The notes: generated by a model not told the origin, from the letters alone. Counted from the stretch's first letter, positions 1-8,250 are shown. The stretch is DNA of 64,000 nt from Bacillota bacterium (GCA_023391635.1 JAEWAQ010000081.1:1-64000); one strand, 5' to 3'. Numbers and translations: made by a program.

Positions 1-448
1 TGACGCGGTAGCCGTTGACGAAGAAAATCGCCTTGGCATCATGCTTGTCGAGCGCATCCAGGATCGGCGCGAGCGTATCGGGCGATTTCGGCCCGTCATC
101 GAAGGTGAGCAGGACGACTTTGGCAGGCGATTGCTCCTTGTCGATCGGGACGATGTTGTACGCTTTGGTCATGCGGTAAGTCGGCTGCTCCGTCTTGGCA
201 GAATCTGTCGGGCTCGTCTCGGTGTCTGCAGCTTCAGGTGAAGAAGACGCGGACGGAGCCGTCTGTCCCGTTGAACCGGCGGTTGGCTCCGGCGAGGAAG
301 TCACGCTAGGCGTCGGCGTGGATACGGACGCGCTCGGCGTTGCCGGGGCTTGCGTTGCGCCGGGTTCGCCGCCGCAGGCAGCCAGCAGCAAGAGAACGGC
401 GGCCGAACAAGCCGCGAGGGTCCAGTGGGATCTGTCGAGTCTGGTCAT
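1..448 (-). CDS. Polysaccharide deacetylase lipoprotein (3' end missing)
   Basis: About 149 codons are visible and the gene runs off the window start. The N-terminus has a hydrophobic stretch ending in the lipobox LLAAC-GG (cysteine near residue 25), so it should be a membrane-anchored lipoprotein. A long Ser/Thr/Pro/Ala linker follows (about residues 27-85), then the start of a NodB domain with LLTFDDGPKSPDT, whose Asp-Asp pair is the metal/catalytic motif of carbohydrate esterase family 4. Such enzymes deacetylate cell-wall or other polysaccharides; the substrate cannot be told from this fragment. The start at 448 has GGAGG about 12 nt upstream. It is divergent from the next gene. Confidence 0.85.
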   Translation of the reverse strand, partial: MTRLDRSHWTLAACSAAVLLLLAACGGEPGATQAPATPSASVSTPTPSVTSSPEPTAGSTGQTAPSASSSPEAADTETSPTDSAKTEQPTYRMTKAYNIVPIDKEQSPAKVVLLTFDDGPKSPDTLAPILDALDKHDAKAIFFVNGYRV

Positions 449-609
449 GTTGTCGAATGCCTCCGCTCCGTGTCGTTTTGCTCCGATTGTATCACAAATC
501 GGCGGCAGGAGAAATTGACTGGCTGCGTCCCCGATTTTCCTGAATTTGATCGCGCATGTCCCCGGCTCTCCCGGCCACACTATATACATCAACCAAGGAG
601 GTGGCCATT

Positions 610-984
610 ATGAAACTAAGCGCATTTGTGCTGGGCGGCATTGCGGGCGCGGCAGCGGTCATGCTGTTGCGCAAGCAGTCCCTTGCTTCCATGGCCGGCG
701 GCATGTCCCAGATGATGAAAGGCTGGAGCAGCGGCTCCAAGCGGGATTCGCAAGGCAAAGCGTTAAGCCTTCTGTTCGGCAGCGGCGGAGGCAGCGATAC
801 GTCGACATCAAAGAGCGGGCAAGCCGCTTCGCAGTCGCAAGCGTCGCACAACTCGCATACGTCCCGCGCATCGCACGCGGAGGAATCCGGGATCGAGCAG
901 ATCGCTCAGATTGCCTCCAAAGACGACAGCGTCAAGAAGGAAATCAACGAAATTCTTGAGCAGAACGAGCAGCCGCAAATTTAA
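610..984 (+). CDS. Small membrane-anchored protein of unknown function
   Basis: A 124-aa protein starting at an ATG with AAGGAGGTGG just upstream; earlier in-frame ATGs lack a ribosome-binding site. Residues 1-20 form a Gly/Ala-rich hydrophobic segment (MKLSAFVLGGIAGAAAVML). A Met/Gly/Ser region follows, then a low-complexity Ser/Gln/His stretch (about 55-90) and an acidic C-terminal helix. The N-terminus resembles the single-helix anchors of small general-stress membrane proteins, but I do not recognise the family. It is monocistronic, with a strong terminator immediately downstream. Confidence 0.75.
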   Translation: MKLSAFVLGGIAGAAAVMLLRKQSLASMAGGMSQMMKGWSSGSKRDSQGKALSLLFGSGGGSDTSTSKSGQAASQSQASHNSHTSRASHAEESGIEQIAQIASKDDSVKKEINEILEQNEQPQI

Positions 985-990
985 CGTTCG

Positions 991-1047
991 ATCGAAAAAA
1001 CGGCGCAGATCTCCTTTTTTAAGGGGGGCCTGCGCCGTTTTTTCGAT
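991..1047 (+). terminator. Rho-independent terminator after the small membrane protein gene
   Basis: A perfect 18-bp inverted repeat (991-1008 with 1030-1047) whose right arm contains a T6 run and whose left arm contains A6, so it could stop transcription from either strand. The loop carries C/T then A/G runs that may extend the stem. Confidence 0.9.
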
Positions 1048-1158
1048 TCGCTAGTGCATTTCGCGGGGATAAATGATAACATGTTGTCAAAGCAAAATTC
1101 AATCACACATTATATGCTCGATCATACGCTGTTATCACCCGCGAAGGAGGGTCCTGGA

Positions 1159-1767
1159 ATGAGGATGGAGCGATTGAGTCAAGACAAAATAAGGATTTTC
1201 CTCACGTTCGACGATTTGACGGAACGCGGGATCCAAAAAGAGGACATGTGGCGCGAGATCCCCAAGGTGCATGAACTGTTCAGTGAAATGATGGACCAGG
1301 CTTACAACGAGCTCGGATTCGACGCGTCCGGCCCGCTTGCGGTCGAAGTGTTCGCGATGCCGGCACAGGGCATGGTCGTCATCGTAACGCGCGGCAAGCA
1401 GGACCGCGACACTGAACCTTCGCATTTGGACGAGATCGAAGAAGAAGTTTACGAGATGGAAGTTACGCTTGAACAGAGCGATGCTATCATATATCGGTTT
1501 CCGGACATCGAAGACGCGATCGGCGCGGCGAAGACGCTGGCGCTGGCAGGAAGGCACAAGGACGAAGGCCAGTTGTACCGCCACCAGGAGCAATGGGTGC
1601 TCGTCTTCGACCCGGCCGGCATGGAGACCGACGAATATCATGCCTTGATCGCCGTGCTTGCCGAGTACGGGAATGCATCGTCGACGACGCCGGCGGTACT
1701 GGAGGAGTACGGGCAATTGATCATTGCCGAGCAGGCCGTGAAGGTGCTGGCCGATCATTTCAGCTGA
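1159..1767 (+). CDS. mecA: MecA-family adaptor protein for ClpCP
   Basis: A 202-aa protein that aligns along its length with MecA: an N-terminal substrate-binding domain (MRMERLSQDKIRIFLTFDD, then RGIQKEDMW), an acidic linker around residues 80-95 and a C-terminal ClpC-binding domain. MecA-type adaptors deliver substrates such as ComK to ClpC/ClpP. The start at 1159 has AAGGAGGG 7 nt upstream. B. subtilis has two paralogues, mecA and ypbH (mecB). Position just before prsW matches ypbH, so this could be the MecB orthologue. The gene appears monocistronic. Confidence 0.9.
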   Translation: MRMERLSQDKIRIFLTFDDLTERGIQKEDMWREIPKVHELFSEMMDQAYNELGFDASGPLAVEVFAMPAQGMVVIVTRGKQDRDTEPSHLDEIEEEVYEMEVTLEQSDAIIYRFPDIEDAIGAAKTLALAGRHKDEGQLYRHQEQWVLVFDPAGMETDEYHALIAVLAEYGNASSTTPAVLEEYGQLIIAEQAVKVLADHFS

Positions 1768-1802
1768 TCTCGATTGACCAGCGGTAATCCGAATACGATC
1801 TG

Positions 1803-1825
1803 CGCGGCCTTCGGGCCGCGTTTTT
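1803..1825 (+). terminator. Terminator after mecA
   Basis: Stem CGCGGCC/GGCCGCG closed by a TTCG tetraloop and followed by T5. Confidence 0.9.
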
Positions 1826-1935
1826 CAATTTTTGGCGTTAATTTTACAATATAAAGTTTGCTTAAAAGGGATGTGCCGGACGCCTCGCGCCTGTATAATA
1901 GGAGAGATAGGAGCGCGGCAGGAGGGAGGAAGAAC

Positions 1936-2628
1936 ATGCTGCTGTCCATATTGGCTGCCGCCATTGCGCCCGGCCTGGCTTTGCTGGCTTATTTCTACTG
2001 GAAAGACCGGTACGATGCCGAGCCGCTGTCCATGGTCGTCCGGCTGTTCTTCACCGGCATGCTGGTTGTCTTGCCCGCCATGATCGTACAGCGCGGGCTC
2101 ACGCTCTATCTCGGCGACTCTCCCTTCACGTTCTCGTTTGTCATATCGGCGGGCGTTGAGGAATTGCTCAAGTTTTTCGTGCTGTACCATATGGTGTTCA
2201 ACCACGCGGAATTCGACGAACCCTACGACGGGATCGTCTATGCGACGGCCATTTCGCTGGGCTTCGCCACGCTGGAGAACGTATTGTACGCCTTCCTGGA
2301 ACCGACGACATTCGGCACGCTGCTCGTTCGCGCCTTGCTGCCCGTTTCCGGACATGCGCTGTTCGGCGTCTTCATGGGTTACTCGCTTGGTCGCGCGAAA
2401 TTCTCGGTCGGGAAGCAGAAAAAATATCATCTGTGGATGGCGCTCTTGCTGCCGTTGGCGTGGCATGGAGTTTACGATTTCATGATGATGACGGTATCGC
2501 CGGATTGGCTGTGGATCGCCGTTCCGTTCATGTTTTTGCTCTGGTACCGGGGCATCCGCCGGGTCAATCACGCGAACTCCGTTTCGCCGTTTCGCTGGTT
2601 GAAACGCGAGGAGGAGGTTAAATCGTAG
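1936..2628 (+). CDS. prsW: PrsW-type intramembrane protease
   Basis: A 230-aa polytopic membrane protein matching PrsW, the site-1 protease that starts degradation of an anti-sigma factor (RsiW in B. subtilis). Visible family motifs are EELLKF near residue 75, the E-N pair in ATLENVLYAF, the H of SGHALFGVF and the H of LAWHGVYDF; these Glu/His residues are the conserved polar positions of the family. Start chosen at the ATG following GGAGGGAGGA. A TATAAT at 1894-1899 lies 37 nt upstream of the ATG. An ECF sigma/anti-sigma pair occurs at 41.3 kb, but nothing links it to PrsW directly. Confidence 0.92.
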   Translation: MLLSILAAAIAPGLALLAYFYWKDRYDAEPLSMVVRLFFTGMLVVLPAMIVQRGLTLYLGDSPFTFSFVISAGVEELLKFFVLYHMVFNHAEFDEPYDGIVYATAISLGFATLENVLYAFLEPTTFGTLLVRALLPVSGHALFGVFMGYSLGRAKFSVGKQKKYHLWMALLLPLAWHGVYDFMMMTVSPDWLWIAVPFMFLLWYRGIRRVNHANSVSPFRWLKREEEVKS

Positions 2629-2689
2629 GCAATCTGTCCATACTGTAGCATGATGAGCAACCGATCATGTTGGAGGGAAGACAAGCTGG

Positions 2690-2854
2690 ATGCCCACGAT
2701 GATGTCGAACCGGGTGAAAGTCATCATCCGATGCAATCGCTGCGGCGAAAAGTTCACGTTGCGCGGTCGCAAGGAGAAGGGGCGCATCGATACTGGATTC
2801 AAGATGTGCCTCTGCAGCAATACCGCAGATTTCGAGATTGAAGAAGACGAATAA
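2690..2854 (+). CDS. 54-aa zinc-ribbon-like protein
   Basis: A 54-aa frame with GGAGGG 12 nt before the ATG. The sequence has two Cys pairs, RCNRCGEKF and KMCLCSN, spaced like a small zinc ribbon, flanked by basic residues and ending in an acidic tail (FEIEEDE). I do not know a function. It lies between prsW and ypeB, the position normally held by the spore lytic enzyme gene sleB, but shows no similarity to SleB. Alternative starts at 2699 or 2702 would shorten it by three or four residues. Confidence 0.7.
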   Translation: MPTMMSNRVKVIIRCNRCGEKFTLRGRKEKGRIDTGFKMCLCSNTADFEIEEDE

Positions 2855-2878
2855 AGCCGATTCCTTTGTCCCACACTA
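2848..2878 (+). promoter_or_regulatory. Candidate SigG promoter for ypeB
   Basis: CGAATA (2848-2853), an 18-nt spacer, then CACACTA (2872-2878). This differs by one base in each box from the forespore SigG pattern TGAATA and CATnnTA. B. subtilis ypeB is SigG-dependent. Transcription would begin near 2885. Confidence 0.45.
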
Positions 2879-2916
2879 ACGCCAAATTCGTAGTCTGGGA
2901 ATGAAAGGGGTCGGCT
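2855..2916 (+). promoter_or_regulatory. Hairpin enclosing the ypeB ribosome-binding site
   Basis: Three paired blocks in register: AGCCGA/TCGGCT, CCTTT/AAAGG and TCCCA/TGGGA, around a 22-nt loop. The right arm contains the ypeB Shine-Dalgarno (AAAGGGG). A short T4 follows, so it might also act as a weak terminator. Confidence 0.55.
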
Positions 2917-2920
2917 TTTC

Positions 2921-4270
2921 ATGTATGCAAGAATGAGCTCCATCCTGTTTCCGATTGCTGCAGTTCTGTTCGTCGGCGCATTGTTCTGGGGGTACCAGGA
3001 GCATCAAGAGAAGAACGCGATTCTGATCAAAGCCGAAAATCAATATCAGCGTGCGTTCCACGATCTGAACCATCATATGAGCAGCCTTCGGAAGGAATTG
3101 GGGCAGACGATCGCCGTCTCTTCCGCTTCCTACGGCATGCAGCGCAAAGGATTGGTGAACGTCTGGCGGCTGACGAGCCAGGCGCAGAACGAGATCAACC
3201 AATTGCCTCTGGCAATGCTTCCGTTCAACACGGCGGAACAATTTCTCGCGCGGATCGCCGATTTCGCTTACCGTACATCCGTCCGAGATCTGACCAAGCA
3301 GCCGCTGAACGACAGCGAGATGAAGGTGCTAAAATCGCTGTACGACAAGTCGGGGAAGATCAATGACGATCTCGGCAATATTCAGGATGCCGTCATCAAA
3401 AACCGGCTGCGCTGGATGGACGTGGAGACGGCGATCGCGAGCGCGAAAAACCAGCATGACAATACGATCATCGACGGTTTCCGCGCGGTGGACAAACAGA
3501 TCGGCGCCTACCCGGAGACGGATTGGGGGCCTACGGCCAAGTCGACGAAGCGGGCGCTGTCTACCGACGGATTGACCGGCAACGAGTTGTCTCCCGGGGA
3601 CATCCAGGCGAAGGCAGCGGCGTTCATCGGCAGCGACAGGCTTCAGCTCCATGTACAAGAAGCAGGCGGGCAGACGAACTTCCGCACCTATTCGGTAACG
3701 GCGGAGGGGGCGCAAGATCAGATTCATATGGAGTACACCCGCAAAGGCGGCAACCTGCTGTGGTACATGAATCCGCGGCAGGTGAAGACGAGAAATCTGA
3801 ACTTCGACGCCGCGCGCAACAAAGCATCGCAATTTCTCATCCGCAACGGATATTCGGACATGACCCCGGTTACGTACGACGAATATGACCATGTTGCGGT
3901 ATTCACTTTCGCCAGCACGAAGGACGGTGTTCGGATTTACCCGGACAAAGTGACGGTGCGCGTCGCGCTGGACAACGGCGAGACCGTAGGATTTCAGGCT
4001 ACGGACCACGTATTCGCCACGAAGCTGCTTACGCCGGGCAAGCCGAAGATCGGCAAGGAGCAGGCGGTTAAAGCTTTGAATCCGGAATTCCGTGTCCAGA
4101 ATTACTCGCTTGCGATCATCAAGAACGACGTAGACGAGCAAGTGCTCTGCCATGAATTCATCGGCAAGATCAACGGTTCCGCCTATCGCATCTACATTAA
4201 CGCGGATACGGGAATCGAGGAATCGATCGAGCAGATTCCGGACGAGACGAAGGCGATTTACCGCACTTGA
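2921..4270 (+). CDS. ypeB: Germination protein YpeB
   Basis: A 449-aa protein matching YpeB in length and layout: an N-terminal signal anchor (about residues 6-22), a long helical region and C-terminal PepSY-like domains (about 230-445). YpeB is made in the forespore and is needed to assemble or stabilise the cortex-lytic enzyme SleB in the spore. The start at 2921 follows AAAGGGG. The usual partner gene sleB is not adjacent; a zinc-ribbon gene sits upstream instead. A SigG-like promoter and an RBS-masking hairpin precede it. Confidence 0.92.
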   Translation: MYARMSSILFPIAAVLFVGALFWGYQEHQEKNAILIKAENQYQRAFHDLNHHMSSLRKELGQTIAVSSASYGMQRKGLVNVWRLTSQAQNEINQLPLAMLPFNTAEQFLARIADFAYRTSVRDLTKQPLNDSEMKVLKSLYDKSGKINDDLGNIQDAVIKNRLRWMDVETAIASAKNQHDNTIIDGFRAVDKQIGAYPETDWGPTAKSTKRALSTDGLTGNELSPGDIQAKAAAFIGSDRLQLHVQEAGGQTNFRTYSVTAEGAQDQIHMEYTRKGGNLLWYMNPRQVKTRNLNFDAARNKASQFLIRNGYSDMTPVTYDEYDHVAVFTFASTKDGVRIYPDKVTVRVALDNGETVGFQATDHVFATKLLTPGKPKIGKEQAVKALNPEFRVQNYSLAIIKNDVDEQVLCHEFIGKINGSAYRIYINADTGIEESIEQIPDETKAIYRT

Positions 4271-4317
4271 ACGCCAAGGAAAAATCCGCACCGGACCCCC
4301 CACATTCGCCCATGTCA

Positions 4318-4326
4318 TGCTATAAT
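4318..4326 (+). promoter_or_regulatory. Extended -10 promoter upstream of the PilZ gene
   Basis: TGC followed by a perfect TATAAT (4321-4326). No clear -35 hexamer lies at the expected distance, which is tolerated with an extended -10. Confidence 0.6.
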
Positions 4327-4379
4327 GGGTACATTACAGATCAGCAATATCTGTATTTATCCGACATGGAGGTTATCCG

Positions 4380-5033
4380 GTGCTTCCGAAGATCAACCAA
4401 ACGACTTACCTGCAATTGCTGCCGGTTCAAGATCCCGAGTCGGCTCCGACGTTCCGCTCCCGTGTGGCGGACATGGACGACCAATTGATCTGGCTTGAAA
4501 TTCCGCTGGACGAGAAGAGCAGACGGTACCACAGGCCGCAGTCCGGCGAGCAGTTCCGCATGTTTTATTTCACGCAGGACGGCGTCAAGCATTCGTTCGA
4601 GGCGAACGTCGTCGGAGTCAAGAAAGACGTCGTGAATCTGTTCTCCGTTCGCAGGCCGAACCCTGAGCAAATTATGCGCGAACAGCGGCGCAGCTTTCTG
4701 CGCGTCGACGCACAGCTCGAGCTGGCCGTCCGAGTCGGGGACAAGGTGCGCTTCACGGCCATAACCGATGACGTCGGAGGCGGGGGCCTTAGCTTCCGCA
4801 CCGACCGCAAGTGGCCGCTCGTCGCGGGCGGGTCCTTATCGTGCTGGCTGCTGCTGTCTTATAGGAACGGCAATCTAGGCCATGCCAAATTCGAAGGGGA
4901 GATCGTCCGCGTCATGCCGGTCGAGCCCGACAGGCACTTGGTCATGATGAGATTTTTGGACATCCAGGATTCCGAGCAGCAGAAGATTATTCGGTTCTGC
5001 TTCGAGCGGCAGCTGGACAAGCATAAGGGATAA
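4380..5033 (+). CDS. PilZ-domain flagellar brake protein (YpfA/MotI-like)
   Basis: A 217-aa protein with an N-terminal YcgR-like domain (about 1-95) and a C-terminal PilZ domain (about 100-210). In B. subtilis the syntenic YpfA (MotI/DgrA) binds cyclic di-GMP and acts as a clutch on the flagellar stator. The RxxxR motif is present (RSFLR, about residue 104). The second motif, normally D/N-x-S-x-x-G, reads DVGGGG, with Ser replaced by Gly, so nucleotide binding should not be assumed. GTG start with TGGAGG upstream. It heads the ypfA-ypfB pair before cmk. Confidence 0.85.
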   Translation: MLPKINQTTYLQLLPVQDPESAPTFRSRVADMDDQLIWLEIPLDEKSRRYHRPQSGEQFRMFYFTQDGVKHSFEANVVGVKKDVVNLFSVRRPNPEQIMREQRRSFLRVDAQLELAVRVGDKVRFTAITDDVGGGGLSFRTDRKWPLVAGGSLSCWLLLSYRNGNLGHAKFEGEIVRVMPVEPDRHLVMMRFLDIQDSEQQKIIRFCFERQLDKHKG

Positions 5034-5080
5034 CGGAAACAATTCGTAACGGCGCATTCGAGGACAGGAGGGGAAAACGG

Positions 5081-5284
5081 GTGAAATTCAAATGGCAAGC
5101 GCCCGACCGGGCATCGTTCCCCGCCTGGTCGGACCGCGTGGAGAAGCGCGTGCGCAAGTGCATCCTGACGCTCGTCATCCTGCTTGTCGCCGCGCAAGCC
5201 GCGATGCAATCGCCGATCGTCAGAAGCTGGCTGTCGCCGACGGAACGCGCGGAAGGCATTGTATACGACGGAGGCCACGGCTAA
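5081..5284 (+). CDS. YpfB-like small membrane protein (DUF5359)
   Basis: A 67-aa protein with one central hydrophobic helix (LTLVILLVAAQAAM, about residues 30-45). It sits between the PilZ gene and cmk exactly as ypfB does in B. subtilis. GTG start with AGGAGGGG upstream. Function is unknown in the family; assignment rests on position, size and topology. Confidence 0.7.
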   Translation: MKFKWQAPDRASFPAWSDRVEKRVRKCILTLVILLVAAQAAMQSPIVRSWLSPTERAEGIVYDGGHG

Positions 5285-5302
5285 GCTGCCGGGCCTTCTT
5301 TT

Positions 5303-5331
5303 TTGCTTGAGCTACCCGGATATGCTATAAT
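5303..5331 (+). promoter_or_regulatory. SigA promoter of cmk
   Basis: TTGCTT (5303-5308), a 17-nt spacer, then TATAAT (5326-5331) with an upstream TGC extension. It lies 42 nt before the chosen cmk start. Confidence 0.75.
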
Positions 5332-5373
5332 TTTGTTTGCATGTTTGCCAGTAGGAGGATTGCAGCCAACATC

Positions 5374-6075
5374 ATGAACCAGCGCCTGCCGCTTATCAAC
5401 ATTGCGATCGACGGACCGGCCGGTGCCGGGAAGAGCACGGTCGCACGCATGGTTGCCAGGGATCTGCACTACATATACGTCGACACTGGAGCCATGTACC
5501 GGGCCGTGGCGCTGAAAGCCATGGAAGCCGGCTTGCCGGCGGACGATGCCGAAGGCGTGACCGATCTGTCGCGTAGATTGGACATCCGGCTCGTGCCGGA
5601 ACCGGACGGCCAGCGCGTGCTGGCAGACGGGGAAGACGTCAGCCGGCAGATCCGTTCACTCGAAGTGAACCGCCAAGTATCGCGTTATGCCGTCATCGCA
5701 GGTGTTCGCGGCCGCATGGCGGAATTGCAGCGCCGGATGGCCGGGGCCAAAGGCGTCGTGATGGACGGCAGGGACATCGGCACACAGGTGCTGCCGGATG
5801 CGGAGCTGAAGGTGTTCCTGACGGCATCTCCCAGGGAACGCGCCTTGCGCAGATTCAAGGAATTGGGCGATTCGCCCGGCATCACGCTCGAACAGCTGGA
5901 AGCGGATATCGCGCAGCGGGACCGCGACGACGAACAGCGGGCGATCTCCCCGCTCGTTCAAGCCAAGGACGCGAGGCGGATCGACTCGACCGGCCGATCG
6001 GCGGAAGAGGTAGCCCGCGAAATCGCGGAATGGGGTTTTGCGATTGCAAGAACCATTTTGGCGGAGGAGAAGTAA
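5374..6075 (+). CDS. cmk: Cytidylate kinase
   Basis: A 233-aa cytoplasmic enzyme that phosphorylates CMP/dCMP with ATP. The P-loop IDGPAGAGKST lies at residues 12-22, and MDGRDIGTQV and a lid-region RDRDDEQR are visible. The start at 5374 gives the family N-terminus; the upstream in-frame ATG at 5341 would place the AGGAGG site inside the coding region. AGGAGG to ATG is 15 nt, longer than usual. It is followed after 3 nt by plsC, so the two are probably cotranscribed. Confidence 0.95.
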   Translation: MNQRLPLINIAIDGPAGAGKSTVARMVARDLHYIYVDTGAMYRAVALKAMEAGLPADDAEGVTDLSRRLDIRLVPEPDGQRVLADGEDVSRQIRSLEVNRQVSRYAVIAGVRGRMAELQRRMAGAKGVVMDGRDIGTQVLPDAELKVFLTASPRERALRRFKELGDSPGITLEQLEADIAQRDRDDEQRAISPLVQAKDARRIDSTGRSAEEVAREIAEWGFAIARTILAEEK

Positions 6076-6078
6076 ACT

Positions 6079-6666
6079 ATGTTATACACATTCAGCAGAT
6101 CGATCGTGCGGTTGATTTATCGGCTGCTGTTCCGGCTGGAAGCCAGGGGAGTCTCCAACATTCCGCGCGAGGGAGCCGTCATTCTTTGCAGCAATCATAC
6201 GAGTGCGATGGATCCTTTTACGCTTGGAGCATTGGTGCCGCGCAAAGTTCATTACATGGCGAAGGATAAGCTGTTTAAAGTGCCGGTCGTATCCACGGTC
6301 ATTCGGGCATGGGGCGCCTTCCCGGTCAAGCGCGGCGCCGTCAGCAAAGAAGCGATCCGCACCGCGATCAACCTGATGTCGCAAGGTCATGTGATGGGCA
6401 TCTTTCCGGAAGGCAAGCGCAATGCCTCGCTTGGCGCAGGCAAGCGCGGAGCCGTTACGATCGCCGTCCGCTCGGGCGCGACCGTCGTACCCGTCGCACT
6501 TATTGGATCCTATCGCATTTTCAGCAAGATGTACGCGGTATACGGGGCACCGATCAGCCTGGCGCAAGTGAAGGAAGCCGGCACCGTCGAAAGCATGGAA
6601 GAAGCGACGAATGTGATTATGTCCAAGATACGCGAGATGATGCAGACGGGCCAGCCGTCGAAATGA
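6079..6666 (+). CDS. plsC: 1-acylglycerol-3-phosphate O-acyltransferase
   Basis: A 195-aa PlsC-type acyltransferase that makes phosphatidic acid from lysophosphatidic acid at the membrane. The catalytic HX4D motif is NHTSAMD (about residue 40), and the glycerol-phosphate-binding FPEGKRN occurs near residue 112. The N-terminus has an amphipathic/hydrophobic segment. GGAGGAGAAG precedes the ATG. It forms an operon with cmk and complements plsY located downstream at 11.4 kb. Confidence 0.93.
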   Translation: MLYTFSRSIVRLIYRLLFRLEARGVSNIPREGAVILCSNHTSAMDPFTLGALVPRKVHYMAKDKLFKVPVVSTVIRAWGAFPVKRGAVSKEAIRTAINLMSQGHVMGIFPEGKRNASLGAGKRGAVTIAVRSGATVVPVALIGSYRIFSKMYAVYGAPISLAQVKEAGTVESMEEATNVIMSKIREMMQTGQPSK

Positions 6667-6784
6667 CCTAGCATGCATGGAACGAAGCGCAATCCATCAT
6701 ACTAAAGGCATAATTTGGTGATGATTTAGACGCCGCTTGAGCGGGTTTAAATAAAGTTGGGGCAGAATCGAGGAGGGTATTTTC

Positions 6785-8077
6785 ATGTCTGAAGAATTGA
6801 AGGTTCAAGACACGGGGGTCGCAGAGGCGGCTCAAGAAGGAGTACAAGAGGCAGCCGCTCCAGCGGAAGCGGCATCCGCGGACGCAGCCGGCGAGGCGGT
6901 CGAGGCGACCGAAGCGGTCTCCCAGGATGCGATGGATAACCTCGTCACCTTGAAGAAGGGCGACATCGTCAAGGGCACGATCGTCAAGATCGAGGATAAC
7001 CTAGCCTACGTCAGCCTTGGATATAAATATGAAGGCACCATTTCGCTGCGGGAATTGTCTTCCGTGCATCTGGATAGTGCCGCCGATGCCGTACAAGTCG
7101 GTCAAGAAGTCGAAGCCAAGGTTATCAATATCGACGATGCCAAGGAGACGCTGACTCTGTCCAAGCGCCAGGTCGATACGCCCAAGGCGTGGGACGAATT
7201 GCAAGCGAAGTTCGATAGCGGCGAAGCGTTCGAAGTCGTCGTGGCCGATGTCGTCAAAGGCGGCCTTGTCGTCGACGTAGGCGTGCGTGGCTTCATCCCC
7301 GCATCGATGGTGGAACGTCATTTCGTCGAGGATTTCAGCGATTACAAAGGCCGCAACCTGCGCGTTAAGGTGAAGGAGATCGACCGCGAGAACAATAAAG
7401 TCATCCTCTCCGCCAAGGAAGTGCTCGAAGCGGAATACGAAGAGAAGAAGCAGCAGATCATGGCTTCCCTCGAGCCGGGCCAAGTGCTGGAAGGCACCGT
7501 GCAGCGGCTGACGCCGTTCGGTGCATTCGTGGACATCGGCGGCATCGACGGTCTCGTTCACGTATCCGAGATGGCATGGCAGCATGTCGCTCATCCGGCC
7601 GATGTCGTGTCCGAAGGACAGTCGGTCAAGGTGAAGGTATTGAAGGTGGACCCGTCCATCGGCAAAATTTCCCTTAGCATCAAGGCTGCGCAGCCCGGCC
7701 CATGGGAAAACGCGGTCGGACAATTCCAAACCGGCCAGATCGTCACCGGCGTCGTCAAACGTCTCGTCACGTTCGGCGCGTTCGTCGAGATCGCACCCGG
7801 CGTAGAAGGCTTGGTGCACATATCGCAGATTGCGCATCGCCATATCGCCACTCCGCATGAAGTGCTGAAGGAAGGCCAGGAAGTGCAGGCTAAAATTCTC
7901 GACTTCAATCCGGCTGAGAAGCGCGTTTCCTTGTCGATCAAGGAGACGGAAGATGCGCCGGCCCGCCCGGAACGCACCGGACGCGCTCCCAAGGAGTCGT
8001 CCAACTTGCCGGAACCGGAAAGCATGAGCTTCACGCTTGCTGAGAAATTCGGCGATAAGCTGAGCAAATTAAAGTAA
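6785..8077 (+). CDS. ypfD: S1 RNA-binding domain protein (YpfD/RpsA-like)
   Basis: A 430-aa protein with an acidic Ala/Glu-rich N-terminal extension (about 1-48), then four S1 OB-fold repeats (about 55-125, 140-200, 225-295, 310-380). Repeat signatures include GAFVDIGGIDGLVHVSE and GAFVEIAPGVEGLVHISQ. It corresponds to B. subtilis YpfD. Low-GC Gram-positive S1 homologues have fewer repeats than E. coli S1 and their role at the ribosome is uncertain. GAGGAGGG precedes the ATG, and a strong terminator follows. Confidence 0.92.
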   Translation: MSEELKVQDTGVAEAAQEGVQEAAAPAEAASADAAGEAVEATEAVSQDAMDNLVTLKKGDIVKGTIVKIEDNLAYVSLGYKYEGTISLRELSSVHLDSAADAVQVGQEVEAKVINIDDAKETLTLSKRQVDTPKAWDELQAKFDSGEAFEVVVADVVKGGLVVDVGVRGFIPASMVERHFVEDFSDYKGRNLRVKVKEIDRENNKVILSAKEVLEAEYEEKKQQIMASLEPGQVLEGTVQRLTPFGAFVDIGGIDGLVHVSEMAWQHVAHPADVVSEGQSVKVKVLKVDPSIGKISLSIKAAQPGPWENAVGQFQTGQIVTGVVKRLVTFGAFVEIAPGVEGLVHISQIAHRHIATPHEVLKEGQEVQAKILDFNPAEKRVSLSIKETEDAPARPERTGRAPKESSNLPEPESMSFTLAEKFGDKLSKLK

Positions 8078-8094
8078 ATCTGAGTAAATGATAG

Positions 8095-8147
8095 AAGCCG
8101 TCTCGTAAACGTCTCTGAATGAGCCGTTACAGCGAGACGGCTTTCTT
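8095..8147 (+). terminator. Terminator after the S1-domain gene
   Basis: An 11-bp perfect stem, AAGCCGTCTCG (8095-8105) with CGAGACGGCTT (8133-8143), followed by a short T-rich tail. Confidence 0.85.
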
Positions 8148-8165
8148 GCGTCGAAGAAGTTTCCT

Positions 8166-8193
8166 TTGACAAACATTGTTGAGTGATTACAAT
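8166..8193 (+). promoter_or_regulatory. SigA promoter of mntH
   Basis: A perfect TTGACA (8166-8171), a 16-nt spacer, then TACAAT (8188-8193). It leaves a leader of about 160 nt before mntH. Confidence 0.8.
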
Positions 8194-8250
8194 AAAGGAT
8201 AGCGAAAAAAGGATCGTCACGAGTCAAAGGAAATCACATAGGATATGGAA

